From contig LUCM01008331.1 in the NCBI GenBank assembly GCA_008360955.1, positions 251,963 through 315,962 on the forward strand: a DNA stretch of 64,000 bases. Direction: 5' to 3'. The DNA is from Fasciolopsis buskii. Lineage: Eukaryota > Platyhelminthes > Trematoda > Plagiorchiida > Fasciolidae. Made by a program: the position numbers and the translations under genes. Below are positions 12,986-24,534 of the stretch, piece by piece; positions within the stretch are counted from its first letter, which is position 1; every line of letters starts with the position of its first letter. The notes under the pieces are model-generated. The model was not told where the DNA came from. It saw only the letters and a program-made list of their open reading frames with translations, and made no database searches.

Positions 12986-13603
12986 TGTATTTACTACATT
13001 TGTTTCGGCATAGACAGCTTACCGGTAGTCAACGCCTACTCAAACAAACTTAAGCCCGGAACAGTATGTGTGCTAAAATCTGACGTAATCAAACACAAAT
13101 CAAGATGAAAACAAAAAGGAATCAGCACGTTTTCCGACTCTTTAAATTAATGACAACATATGCGTTCATGATTGTCTTAAAATAAAATTAACCCTAAAAA
13201 CAAGATTGCCGCAACATAGCTGGTTATATGGTCCCTAAGGTAACTGGCCAATACAGGCGGATAAACCACTCTGCATTCCAGAGATGAAGGTGTCGCCCCA
13301 ACGTGGGATGATATAATCTCCTACTTCAAAAGCCTGAAAGCATGTCAGAAGATTGCCTTATATTCCCAAACAATTTTCACCTATGAAAGCAGATTTTAAT
13401 TAGAAACACAGTTTAAAACAAAATGATGATCAAGGAAATCACATTTCATTCATTTATTTTTGTCGCCTAAAATTCTTATTAATTTGGAGTCTTCGCAAAT
13501 TGACTGATGAGGGAACTAAATCCAGTCAGTGGTTTTGCCGTGGTCTGTGTGCATTTTCTGGTCCTCTAATTGTTTCATTTCCTTGTTTATTTCCACATGC
13601 TAG

Positions 13604-13775
13604 CGTTTCAAAGTTGAAAATGATTACCCTTCGCAACGACATGCACAATTTGTATCACATCAGTGCTATCATGAACACTGGTTTTCAACATTTCGTCGAG
13701 ATACCGAACCTTCTGCCGACTCGTCCACTGGGATATACTGCTGTCTGTTTGTTTATCTGCGTCACTCTAAACTAA
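13604..13775 (+). CDS. possible terminal exon of unknown protein
   Basis: The acceptor is strong: a long pyrimidine stretch from about 13560 ending CACATGCTAG at 13603. Two frames are open after it. The frame compatible with the donor at 11738 reads VSKLKMITLRNDMHNLYHIS and closes at 13775. The other reads RFKVENDYPSQRHAQFVSHQ and stays open for 101 codons, to a stop at 13907-13909. I recognise neither. Two long open frames in one place may simply reflect local base composition. No close polyadenylation signal was found. Confidence 0.25.
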
Positions 13776-13909
13776 AAGAAATGCCTACGGCGAAACGCTT
13801 AAAACAAGTTTCTCCCTCACTGATGGAATATTTGTGTTGTTCGGAGCATGGATTGATATTTGTCAAGTTCCTCTCTTTTTCTTACTGCATCGTTTTGGTT
13901 GCAAACTGA

Positions 13910-16875
13910 CTATCTCCTGTCGAACCGAAATCGCTAGTGCCCGTCGGGGATAAATATGATCTTCACTTAATATGTCTGTTATGAGTGTGAGTTTTTGATG
14001 GCCTTAATCTAGCGGATGTTTACTTAACCTCGTGAGTGCAGGAAAACACGAGGGGCAAGCGGCTTGACTTGAAAAATCATATGAATAAACAAAAAGATCC
14101 AAACCTTATCAACTCACAACCAAGGATAAAGTTAACATATACCAAAAGTAAAACCTGGCCAAATGCAGAATCATTCCATGTAAAATGATACTAAATTCAA
14201 GGGGCCAATTCCACTGGGACATGATGTTATTGGATGTAGAATCCGTCAGGCTCACACAACTGTTCAAGGATATTGAAGACCTCACGGTCACACTTAAAGA
14301 CAGACGAGATATACACGAATTACGGAAAATGCATTTGCGTACGGACTGAAGATGTCATGTCGAATGGCGATGGAACCTTCAGGATATAAACGCCAAGCTT
14401 CCTTCTTGTTGGGGGCATTTTTCGACAACTAATCACGGAAATGTTAACGGGCTAGCAAAAAGTAATGTGGCAAACACAGCAACAATTTCAACCAGTTCAT
14501 CATGTTTTTAATGTTACCAAAATCACTTGAAATGTGCCTGGTTTATCCTAACAACTGCATTCTCACTGATTTAACCCCTAGTGTCCAGTCTAGCTATAAC
14601 AAACTGAAAAAGCTGAACACTTCATAATGATTAGGAATGACAATTTTTTCAAAAAAATGACGCTATGAACGTATGAGTGCGCTAATGTAAACTGGAGGTG
14701 TACATTCAACTTCAGTAACGAGCTAACGCTGAAAAATTTGTACCCATTTAGTCCTCGTGGCATCGGAGTCGAGCCTATCGCATGAAGCACGGACATTAAA
14801 ACTAACAAAGATACCTTTCCTCCCAACTTTCGAATAGTCTTTACTAATGCTTTTTACAGCAGATGTTGTCTGTTTTGAACCCTGCTATGCTGCTTTTGAT
14901 ATACATCATATTATATCTATCATTTAATCTGCGGAATATGTCTCCAGTATCACGTAGGTATAAGTTAGCCAGCCAAAATGCAAAACCCCTAAGGCACTGA
15001 ACATAAATGCAATGTTATATTTCTATTTTGTACTTCTTCAAAATTTTTTCCAAAGCTTTATTAACACGGCTGTGTTTGGAACTCAGCTAAGGGATTGCAC
15101 GTGACGGGATTCAATCGACTGTGTTGACACTAGCATGCAGGTTCCAAGAAATCCATTTTGTTATTGGAACTTAGGAATTTTTCAACGTCAACCCCACACG
15201 GTGACTGCCATAGTTTTCATTGCATTGGCACCCACCTCCTTAGGTCCAGATCACATGCAAGCGATCTATTTCCCCCACATCTGCCACTCTGATACCCATC
15301 TTCTAGTTCCGATAAGCGGTGTGCGCACATACGCTACACATAGTAAGCTAATGCTTTTGATTGCACTCTTCATCTACCATTTTTTACTGTTCCAATGTCT
15401 GGAATTAATTAAAAACGGATGGGAAGAAAAAAAGAGCAATCTTAATTTGGCTTTTTTCACAAGAAGTTTGTACTGGTGACAAAGGAAATATTTCCTAGGG
15501 ACGAGAGTGATTAAACAATACGAATTTCACTAAAAGGCACTTTTCCGAATGTTCCGCTAATGGAAGGAAATGTCACGACTGAATCGCAATAGCATGAATT
15601 GAAACAACGTCGGGTTCACCTCGTTTATGAGAGACGGAGTCATCATAATATATGCACATATACTGTAGTATGTGTTATTGATCCAATTACAAAAAAATTA
15701 TAAAGTTCCCAAGCACCCATGGTTTGCTGAAGTTACCTGCAATGAAAACAGATATGCATGTCCACAAAATGACTGTAGCATGCTGACAACATAAATTCAG
15801 TATGATAAGTCTATTTCCGATGAGCTTTCAAACGAGGTTAGATTGGCAAAATAGAGAACACGTGACGACGGATTGAAAGTTCCAGCTGCCAGACACTACT
15901 TGATGATAACTCACTTCAAGCATCAGGCAAAAGTGAACACAGTCGAAAAATTTCGACCCAATCATGCATTGAATTTATCTCGCGGCTTCGTGCCCTGCAC
16001 GGTAGCTGTAAATTACCACCCAGTTAAGAGTTCATTTACAAAACTGCCCACTCTCGCTTTACATTTACATAGTCCGGTCCCCTATGCTTTCATTTCGAAA
16101 TCTTCCATAGATCAAATGCAAACGTTGTGTCATATAGCAGTCTACTGTCTCCATGAGACTGCATCTTGACGTTGCGTGACGGCACTCGACCCACTGCGAG
16201 CTAACGAGTCATACAGAATGGGATATGTCCAGCATAATACCTGATCATACCTGGGAGGTCAATAGACTGAGGCCTTGTCTTTTTATCTTATAAGGAATGA
16301 AATGAGTGGGAGAGTGATCGATCCAGGAAGGTGGGTTTTCACAGAGCCACTTCGATCCACCGTTTTGAAAATTTACTTTTGGAACGAACACTAATCCTTT
16401 TCCTACTTAGCGGCCTAATTTGTTAGCATTACCCGACCATCATCCCTCAAAATTCACGCTGATTTACTGGATCCCGTGCTGGATCGGCTATCACTCCGGA
16501 TACTAGGACCTCTCTACCAACTGCTCTGAGGAGATTAGATAGCGATTTTGCATGCCATAACTCATCTCCGGTGATTTCTGAATCTGGCATTTGAATCGGA
16601 AGCTTTGCTTAGTATACCAAATAAAAATTTTGTTCTGTAATTGGAATGCCGCGATGTAACGCTCACCCAAAGGCGTCCAGCATATTTCTATTAAGGATCG
16701 CTTCCAGCCGTCGTCCGTGAGATGCCACAAGTGACTACACAATATACATTTGATAATATCATTAGCTAAAGGGCGAATAATAAATTAACTGCAGCATATA
16801 AGTCCAAATTTTCCCCGCATTCAACAGTCTTCAATATTTGAACATTTAACCAAAATGGACAATAGAGTGGTCTAA
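13910..16875. other. unassigned DNA
   Basis: I see no recognisable repeat, RNA or protein. A 114-codon open frame at 15135-15479 and a 98-codon frame at 15873-16169 on the plus strand carry no motif and lack clear splice or termination context, so I do not call them genes. Confidence 0.3.
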
Positions 16876-17005
16876 ATGGAATTCTTGAAGCTTCTAAAAT
16901 ACGCGCGTTTACGATCTCACAAATGGGCAAAATTTACCCAACTTTCATTAACTCGTCGAAATGGTGGTACGACTTTGATTCCGAATGTTAATATCTGCTT
17001 GTCAG
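16876..17005 (+). CDS. possible first exon of unknown small protein
   Basis: The frame starts at ATG 16876, with G at +4 and a stop codon directly upstream in frame. It reads MEFLKLLKYARLRSHKWAKF, rich in basic residues, then on to PNVNICLS. It ends at a donor-like TCAG/GTGATC at 17005/17006, with one base of a codon left over. Two downstream exon candidates accept this phase: 17173-17399, after a 167-nt intron, and 18075-18215. The basic amino end could be a mitochondrial presequence or a short nuclear signal, but nothing proves either. Confidence 0.25.
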
Positions 17006-17172
17006 GTGATCTCATTTCCAATGCTGGAGTCGAGATGGTTCTGGCTACAAGAGTCAACTGTGAAAAGTTTTGTACAGATCAGTTAGACGGCTTTGGAAAT
17101 TTTGATAGCAATCACGTGAAATGCCGACATTTGTTCGACGTTTGCGTCCATTTATACTTTCATTATTCATAG

Positions 17173-17399
17173 GTATTCGGAAACCTGACACTATGTTTTC
17201 GGGTTCTGTCCCGACCATTTCGCAAATCACACTTTACGGTTGCTGTGGATTTGCCGGTGATTTGATTGCCTTCTTTTTGTGCTATTGGGAAACACAAAGA
17301 CACACCGGAGGCCATTTTTCTGAGATGATAAAGACGATTGTTTCATTCGGGTTTGTTCCAACCACAATTATTTTCAGTTACTTTTTACTTCTTTCATGA
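17173..17399 (+). CDS. possible terminal exon, hydrophobic protein
   Basis: The acceptor ATACTTTCATTATTCATAG ends at 17172. The in-phase frame reads IRKPDTMFSGSVPTISQITL, then YGCCGFAGDLIAFFLCYW and a second hydrophobic stretch, IVSFGFVPTTIIFSYFLLLS, to TGA at 17397-17399. Joined to 16876-17005 it would give 118 residues with two possible membrane spans. An AATAAA lies at 17404-17409. However, the last ten or so codons and the AATAAA fall inside the minus-strand SINE tail that follows. The gene end would therefore be SINE-derived, or the whole model is a coincidence. Confidence 0.22.
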
Positions 17400-17556
17400 A
17401 TGAAATAAAAATGTGCATCACCCTTTAGGAAGGGTCCGCCGCCAACAAAGCGATACCACGTAGGGAAGTTGACCGAAGGCGGGAGGACTCGAACCCGCGA
17501 CCTTCACACCCAAACTTTGGGACCCAGTCCGCTCGGCCAGCCACACCGCGCTAAAC
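17375..17556 (-). repeat. SINE family A, copy 1 (tRNA-derived)
   Basis: On the minus strand the head reads TGGCTGGCCGAGCGGAC, an A-box of the Leu/Ser-tRNA type. It is followed by the B-box GCGGGTTCGAGTCC near 17480-17495. Next come GTCAACTTCCCTACG and CTTCCTAAAGGGTGATGCAC. The AT-rich tail (TTTTTATTTCATTCATG, then GAAGTAAAAAG) matches the tails of the other family A copies at 27.7, 39.7 and 42.1 kb. It is the best preserved head of the family in the window. Confidence 0.8.
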
Positions 17557-17559
17557 AGC

Positions 17560-18074
17560 CGAAAAGTCTCGTTATAAAAGGCGATTTCGGCTTGCGTCTT
17601 CACAGTGTTGGAATCAGACTGACTACATTACCACTGGCCAGCGGTCGGTTGGATCCATCGAAGATTGGGGATCAGTTTTTACATAGTGGTGGATTCAGGT
17701 CATGCCTTGGTGTGTGTTGGTTTTAGCTTGCACCAAAATGACAGACAGCTAGGAGTGTGACTTAAACTATGTGGCCGATCTTGTGCTTCTGAATGAAAAC
17801 CCGGCTAAGCAGTAAGAGATTTTCGTCCGAACGACAGTGTTTGACGTGACTTTGTGCATCTGAAGTGATGAATTCCGTCACAGGGCATGACTAGCCCGTA
17901 TTCTAACCCTGGACGAAGTGGATAATCTCTTTTTCTGCCATTTGTACCTTACTTTTTGGTCATAAATCACGTCCAATGACTCCACGTATGTTATCCATCG
18001 ATATTTACTAAACTACGACCTGTGGCAACAGCGTGACATCTGGTTATTGATACAAAGTCAAGTTTTCACTCTAG
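17560..18074. other. unassigned DNA
   Basis: I see nothing recognisable here. Confidence 0.3.
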
Positions 18075-18215
18075 ATATAAGATCGGTCTGGCCATGCGAC
18101 TCAGAAAAATGGCCTTTGTGGACTGGGAATATGCAAAGACTGTTACCGCTTGAACACCGTTTCTTCGTATTATTAGTTGATCAACATCTACAATATAGGC
18201 TGTTGTCCGACGCAG
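18075..18215 (+). CDS. possible internal exon of unknown protein
   Basis: The acceptor TTTTCACTCTAG ends at 18074. The frame reads IRSVWPCDSEKWPLWTGNMQ, then RLLPLEHRFFVLLVDQHLQY, and ends at GCAG/GTTATT (18215/18216, a weak donor). The exon needs one base from the previous exon and leaves one base. This fits 16876-17005 upstream and 23585-23715 downstream, giving an unbroken frame across three candidates. The product is not recognised, and the donor is poor. Confidence 0.2.
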
Positions 18216-18611
18216 GTTATTTTCGAGAAATAGGCCCATGATTAGGCGCGAGTCAGTGGACTGGCTTATGCATGCACAGTACGGATATCAGACTGTAATC
18301 AACGAAGTCCGCTAACGCAACAATCGGGTTGAATGCCACAGCCAGTGGCGCCTTGTCAGTTTCAGTTTCCGTTCTGCCGCCGACATGAGTGAGTTCAATA
18401 GTTAAAATTATGCCTTTTGCCACATCGTCGACAGGCCACCTCCAACAGTATTAAAATCTTTACCTCTCTCGGAAAGCACCGTACACCGAGACAGTCGTTC
18501 AACGTGGATGTTCATGTTCAGATTGAGTGTCTATTCTGAAGTTTAAAATCTTGGACCACTTATCTCACGCCTAACCTTTGAGCTACTCACAACATTATCC
18601 CTTCTTTTACA

Positions 18612-19140
18612 TCAATACTTCCAAGATAACGGTATTCAAACTCCAAAGTCTTGGCATATCTGCTCTGAATCACCGTGTTTCGGAGCCGTAAGGCAATGTC
18701 GATCTCACTTCTCCAGTGCATACTCGTCCTTTGAACGATAACCGAATGTCAACCCGACACCACGGATGCCTCAAATTAGCAAATATCAATTGTGGCCTCT
18801 GTATGCGCGATAACAATTCTTCCGTTATACGACAACCAGGTGAGATACAACTACTCAAGTGATTAAATCTGTCCACTTCACCCAGTCTCTTCCCTGTAAA
18901 ATTAAGATTCGGCTTCGAGCCACTGTAGTCCTGTGACAGCATCTTACACTTCGAAGGCACAAAACGTGTTCTTGACTCACTCGCAACATTGTTTACACGA
19001 TCGAGAAAAACCTGCATCTTACTTGGGTCATCTCTCTGTGGCACAGCATCGTTAGCACGTTCTAAATCAGATAAGATCCTGTGTAAGCAAATGTAAATGG
19101 ATCTATTTTCACATGGAGATTGGGCTATCTCCTTCATCAT
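18612..19140 (-). mobile_element. RTE-like LINE fragment, copy 2
   Basis: The minus strand keeps one open frame of 156 codons (18670-19140) of an RTE reverse transcriptase. It contains DPSKMQVFLDRVNNVAS, FVPSKCKMLSQDYSGSKPNL, GEVDRFNHLSSCISPGCRI, IQRPQLIFANLRHPWCRVDI, and FKGRVCTGEVRSTLPYGSET. A stop follows SETR at 18670, then the similarity continues to about 18612 with a frameshift. The catalytic tetrad position (usually YADD) reads RAND near 19050-19062, so it is dead. It is longer at the 5' side than copy 1 at 10.8 kb but ends at the same 3' codon (YLGSI equivalent). Confidence 0.87.
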
Positions 19141-21635
19141 CGCGAAGATAAAATTGGAAATAAAAAGTGATTGAGAGAAATTTGACGAGCACTAATTTTC
19201 GTGAGGAACCCTGTTGAAACTTCGCCCTAAGTCCATACTCTGCCTCTACTCGGTGAACAGAACTACTGGATAATTGGGATGGATTTTTGTATTATGTCAT
19301 TCGATGAGAAGTGGCCCTAAAGAAATTCACGATCAACTGAATGAATCGTCGTTTTTATATCAAGAAAGACACAAGTTTCAAGTCTGCAGAAGTGGGCGTA
19401 CGCTAAACGATCCGTCATAAAATAAAAATTTGATCGACACAACTAGGGCCAGGTAGGAAATTGGGTTGATTTGTACGTACGTGCCTTTCGAAAGCACTAG
19501 ACAATCGGCAGTATACATAAGGCTCAGGACTATTTCAATGCAATGGTTACCAAAATAATTCCTCTATGATTTTCATGTGAAATTTATCACCTTTTTTCTG
19601 AATCCGCAAAATCACCGGTTCAAACCAATGATCAGGAATTTTCTTGTTCAAATTGATCCCAGTAGTCATCTCAACCTCAATGTGAACACTTTTCCACCGT
19701 CCTCAAAGAAGGACTGGGGCTGTTCATTTGATCCAGTTGCTTTATACCTTTTGAGAATGCATATTTTCTTAATGACCTCCATTTCTGATGGAGGACTGGT
19801 TGGTTAATTTGGGGCCGAGTTGGAGTTTTTGCTGTGTTGGTAGACCAAATAAACCGCTCTTTTTAGAGCTCGTCTCTGGCCTCAGGCAGGTGCACTCATT
19901 TGGCGCACATATAAATAGGTCGAACAAGCAACACCGCTTCGATTGATTGGTCTAGACATATACAGAACCATCCAAACAAATTGCACCCAAACGACTGTTG
20001 ACCAAGATCCACTCTAACAGTGCACAGTCCGCTCGTGTGCTCAAAGAAAGCCTGACCACGGGTGATCAAGATCGGATCATATGACATGCAAACAGTGAAG
20101 CGAGAGAATGCAATTGTATCTAGGCGACCAAGAGTGGCTGCAGAATTGGGATCTTGTATTCACGTTTCGGAGATGCAGTGTACCTATATTTTAACTTCTA
20201 AGGGCTCCAAGTATGCAGCTTGTTGCTGTGTCTGATTTGGGCATTTAGGAAACAAACGGAATTAACGACTTAGGCTCGAGTATCGTCTGCATACTACTTT
20301 TCCCCTTTTCACCAATGAAGCCATCAGATAAATCTACCGAGCGGCGATTCTTCTTGGCCTCTTTCGAACTTCCTGAATCAAAAGAACGGAAATTGAAAAG
20401 GTTCGTAGTAGAAAGAGTGTTGAAAATATTTGGCCGAATGAATTTCTGAGGTTCCTCATATTGAAAAGTTCTTTTTTGGAGGCCTTAACGACACCCTTGG
20501 TGTCCAAATTTTCATGCACAAGGCAGTGGAATGTTAACCCAGCTCAGCAATTCTGAGCCGGCGCATACTTATCACTATTTACCTTGCTGGAGGTAATCCG
20601 TGGCCTGATCCTGAGTACCTTATGCCACCCATTATGAAACTTATTGGTTATGGTTATAAGTGGTTTGTAGACAGATACTGCTAGAGTTCAGCCGTTGAGC
20701 ATGAGAACGATTAGGGCTCTCAGCGAGGTACTTGTTCGTGAGGCAGCAGGGAGTGGCTGAATTGAATCCCATCAATTGTCCCTCCACCCATTTTTCTGGA
20801 ATGAATTACCGACACAAACCAACAAACCCTGGCATCTACCTATGGATGTGATCAAATCTTCGGATTGAGGTAACCCATCCTGTGTTTAGTTTCTGAATCA
20901 CGGTAAAACGCAGGCCTTCATGCCACGTCAAAATGCGGTCTCATTCCTATATTTGAAATGTTTCTGATTCTTCATACTTCTTCTGATGTATGACCTGATG
21001 ACTTTTCTTTTATCACAGTTGGGTGCTGCGAGGTAGCAGCCGAAACCTGAGCTCATTAGCCCAGTAATAATGACTGTAAATCCTAAACTATACAAAAGCT
21101 GCGTGCACGAAGAATTAAACTCCCAGTTGATTCTGGCTTCCCTAATTCTGTTCTTCCGAGGATTCTTTGAGTATTTCAGGCCTTTCAGGTGTTTCGTAAC
21201 TTTTGTACATTTATATGGTTGGCAGTGACACAATTGACGTTGTCAAGTCAGTCAAATTGTGAGAAGTGTGACTAGATCAGTAATACCCTGTGAAACCCCA
21301 CGGAACATTCGTTAGCTGGCCGGTAGAACGCTTCAGAATGAAAGCTATCGGTGGTTAATTTGGTTAAAATGACTGAAGTAGTTCGTGTACAGACGAACTG
21401 TCTTAGTAATTCGTAAGTGGAATAGTTATCCGTTCCATTCTTTATGACAAAAATGTGATCACAGTTTTGAAATCATTTACCTATTGCATAACTATACAGA
21501 TGGCTTCACTGGAAATTTCTAAGCGTTTCTCTTGAGCAGAACTAATTAGAAATGTGTTAGTTTGCAGTAGTAAGAGATTTGTTTTAAATTTCCACGTGAT
21601 TCGTCATCCATGGTCATTATCTAACTTGCCACTAA
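19141..21635. other. unassigned DNA
   Basis: No recognised gene or repeat. Open frames at 19577-19807 (plus) and 20928-21233 (minus) have no motif I can name. Confidence 0.3.
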
Positions 21636-21639
21636 AAAT

Positions 21640-21760
21640 CATGGAAACACCGCACGGCTGTGTATATTCATCTCACCGGCGCTGAAGCTCGAACCCAGGA
21701 AAAGCAATGGTAAGTCGAACATCTTAGCTCTTACACAGTTAGGTTCAATGTCAGGGGTTA
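21640..21760 (-). repeat. tRNA-derived SINE-like, probably family B
   Basis: On the minus strand a B-box CTGGGTTCGAGCTTC near 21685-21700 is preceded by a plausible A-box region (GTAAGAGCTAAGATG). It is followed by GGTGAGATGAATATACAC and GCCGTGCGGTGTTTCC. This order parallels the ATGGATATGCAC and GCTGTACAGTGCTTC blocks of family B at 38.0 kb, with a deletion between them. Divergence is high. Confidence 0.42.
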
Positions 21761-21764
21761 ATCG

Positions 21765-23584
21765 AGCATCAAAAATGCAAGAGATAGCTACCGCATCCGT
21801 CATTTTGCAGTAGGAGCGGGTTACTCCGCAGGAAACAAGCATTATTGCTTGATAGTTTCAACAACAAAAGATTACGTGTGCTTTTCCCAACTGTTGTGAA
21901 GTCAGCTCTTTCAACTGGTCGCATTGAGTAGTATTCTACTTTGGGGTAACGGATAACATGATTTGATTTAACCACGAAGGACAGTAAACGAATTTTCCCT
22001 GTTAGTATCTTCTACAGACTTCAAATTTTCTTGATTCTACCAACCCCATCACAGGCATCGTGCATCTTGAATGGTCAATTAATGCAACCAACCCAATGAA
22101 ACATTTTTTTCGCATACTGTCGCCTTATCTAATTATGCATGGGAAGTTTACAGTGAGAGGCGAAATGTTTTGTCAGATGTACGGTTCGACAATAAAGGTT
22201 TTTTGTTCGGCCAAAGGAAACTGAAACCGGGGCAACAAGAGTTTTTATTGGTTTTCGTATTCAACAGTCATGCGAATGAATTGTTTGTAGTTTTTATGCG
22301 CTTTCGACAAATGAGTAACGGGCATTTTTTCGGGCAGCCTGTTCTTTACTTGCTAGTTGAGAAAGTTTCACGCAATAAAACCTCCCGTCTGTCTTTCTAG
22401 CTGATTCACCATTATTATTTTCACCCATCTTTGTTCCAGTTGTCGGCTAACAGAATTTTGGCTAGTGCAACTCTACGGACCAGAGGTCAATCCGCAAACC
22501 GTCAACACACTAATGTAATCCTTCCCGTTTGTCGGTTACTTAAATTCGTGCTGCCAAATCAAACTGATTGAGGACCACGCCCTCGAACAGTAGCAGACGG
22601 AGTGCAACTCCCAAGTTGCTCACATAAAATCCATTAGTGATACAGGAAGTCGTCGCTACCTGTGGGTTTTCGTGAACACGGGAAATGGTCTCATGCTTTT
22701 CATCGCACTGCACATGATAGAATTTGTTCCCCCGGGGCTTTTTGTTCTAACATGGTGCGAGGTAGTAGTAAAATCACGGCCCCTGTCTGAATTATGCAGC
22801 ATATAAACGTTAACCTACTAGCCTGTCCCGCATCTGATTTTCCCATTGAAAAATTGGCCAGTTCAGTGTATTCCAAAATGGGTGAGACTCAAGTGTAAAC
22901 ATTTTGATTTAGCCCTTAAGCCGCAAGATTGTCTGAATTACTGTCAGCAAGCCGACCAGTTCTTCAGTAGGCTTACGTCACATTTCGTTTGGACAGTCAC
23001 TAAAAGATGTCACTTTCGATGCATCATTGACTAGCATCCGAAATTTAACGAACCATTAAAGCCATCAGTCATGATTTTCTATTAACCAGATCGTGTAAAC
23101 TCAATCGAAGATCTATGTTACTCACAAACTACATTTCAATATTTCTAGTTCTCCCGGATAACTAGAAAGCGATCAAAAATTAAAGCCAAGATGCTTAAGG
23201 TGGTCGAATAGATGGTATCCACGCCAAAAGGATGGCACTTCTGGAATACACTTTACTGTAAGGCGAGTGGCTTTGGGGAAGGAAAAGATGTGATTAGTCG
23301 AAATGCATCACAGAACCAGACAACTTGGGTCGATTTGGCTATATATATATTCGGATTCAAACAGAGCTTTCGTAAAAGTTTCTATAAGGCCTCGGTGATA
23401 TCATTGTATCAAGCTCAGCTGCATTCATGCTTAGGAAGTTCTTCCTCGTCTACATATGCTGTCACCTACAATTTGCTGCTTTTTGTTATATATTCATCTG
23501 TCCTTCTAGTTAATACTCACTAGAATATAGATTGTAGTAATTCAGAATACCGAGGTTTTCGTTTACTAACTCCACTTATGGCAG
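21765..23584. other. unassigned DNA with a strong acceptor-like site
   Basis: A long pyrimidine tract ending TTTGTTCCAG at 22439 is followed by an open frame (LSANRILASATLRTRGQSAN) to TGA at 22569-22571, which could be a terminal exon. At 23212-23523 a 103-codon plus-strand frame has a stretch (VDLAIYIFGFKQSFRKSF) faintly like the RT palm motif of a LINE, too weak to call. Confidence 0.25.
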
Positions 23585-23715
23585 ATGCCTTCCCGAAGAT
23601 CTCACCTTTAATCCACGAGTTGAAATCACCACAAGATGTTTCAACGCTTCTCAGCATTCTGGACCAGGGGACTCGAGACAGCACCCTAGAGTTTATCAGT
23701 TATTATCTTGCAACG
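23585..23715 (+). CDS. possible internal exon of unknown protein
   Basis: The acceptor has a branch-point-like TTACTAAC about 20 nt upstream and ends GGCAG at 23584. The donor is CAACG/GTAAAA at 23715/23716. The frame reads AFPKISPLIHELKSPQDVST, then LLSILDQGTRDSTLEFISYY and LAT, an amphipathic pattern resembling helical-repeat proteins, though I cannot name a family. The exon needs one base from upstream and ends on a whole codon. The next good acceptor, ending at 24442, continues in phase. This is one of the better exon candidates in the window. Confidence 0.33.
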
Positions 23716-24442
23716 GTAAAATAAGAGTACTGTCGTCTTACGTCACGGTCACTGTCCAATCCTTGGAAGTTTTACTGGGAAATTCTTTCGGTCCTTGCCG
23801 TTTAAAGAAAACTCTTCCCATGAGTGAATATTTCTTATTAATCTATCTCGGTTTGTCTCCGCCGTACCTCTATTCACCGGTAAATGAATCTAGTAGCAAT
23901 GTACAAACTGCGGCAAGGGAAGCGTGAAGACACGCTTTCAGTTCTGCACATGAAGGGTCTGGAACTGGTAGCCATCTGTCAGCTTGCCAGTCGCAGCTTC
24001 TGATTGTTCGTAATCTCTTTCTTCAAAAGGCTCTCACTATTTAATGAGTAATGAGGAAACTGAAGAAAGGTTTACGTAATTATGTTCCAAAATAAACACA
24101 CGTCTGTCCACCATGACTCCGATTATACGACGTCGGTCCACTGAGAAAAATTATCACGCTGACGGTAGCTACATTATTCCCTGTCACCTACTTTATGAGC
24201 ATGGTCTGTAAAATGTTTCCCCTGGACGTAAAGTTGGATAATTTGCTATCAGGCAAAATTCTCCATCAGTGGTGAGCAATGATAGTAATATTTTTCTAGA
24301 CAAACTTCATCTAATTCCGGAAATGAGATAATCCAGTTAAGAGAAGAAACGAAACATGAACTGAAAGACCCCAGACCTAACCATATTGAATATGCGGTTA
24401 GTATTCGGTAGAAATCACTGTATGGTATTTATTACCCTTCAG

Positions 24443-24515
24443 ATAACCAGCATTTCGGTGGATCTGGAAGACATCAACGAAGCCTTGAAACATATATATA
24501 TATATATATATATTA
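24443..24515 (+). CDS. possible internal or last exon, next to (TA)n
   Basis: The acceptor ATTTATTACCCTTCAG ends at 24442. In phase with the donor at 23715, the frame reads ITSISVDLEDINEALKH and then runs into a (TA)n microsatellite (alternating I and Y codons), to TGA at 24530-24532. No good donor precedes that stop; ATTA/GTGTTC at 24515 is the only one of suitable phase for the 36.4 kb candidate and is weak. The exon end is therefore unresolved. Confidence 0.25.
24491..24514. repeat. (TA)n microsatellite
   Basis: An uninterrupted TA dinucleotide run of about 11 units starts after GAAACA. Confidence 0.95.
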
Positions 24516-24534
24516 GTGTTCGGATGCTGTGAAA

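Noticed and set aside
15135..15479. A 114-codon plus-strand gene
   Set aside because: No motif, no splice or polyadenylation context, and a composition typical of chance frames.
17404..17409. AATAAA as independent proof of a gene end
   Set aside because: It falls inside the reversed SINE tail, so it cannot by itself support the gene model.
17480..17556. A functional Leu/Ser tRNA gene on the minus strand
   Set aside because: The head looks tRNA-like, but it is followed by the shared family A SINE body and tail rather than a tRNA end and T-run terminator.
23212..23523. LINE RT palm fragment (VDLAIYIFGFKQSFRKSF)
   Set aside because: Only a few residues fit the motif and no neighbouring RT block supports it.
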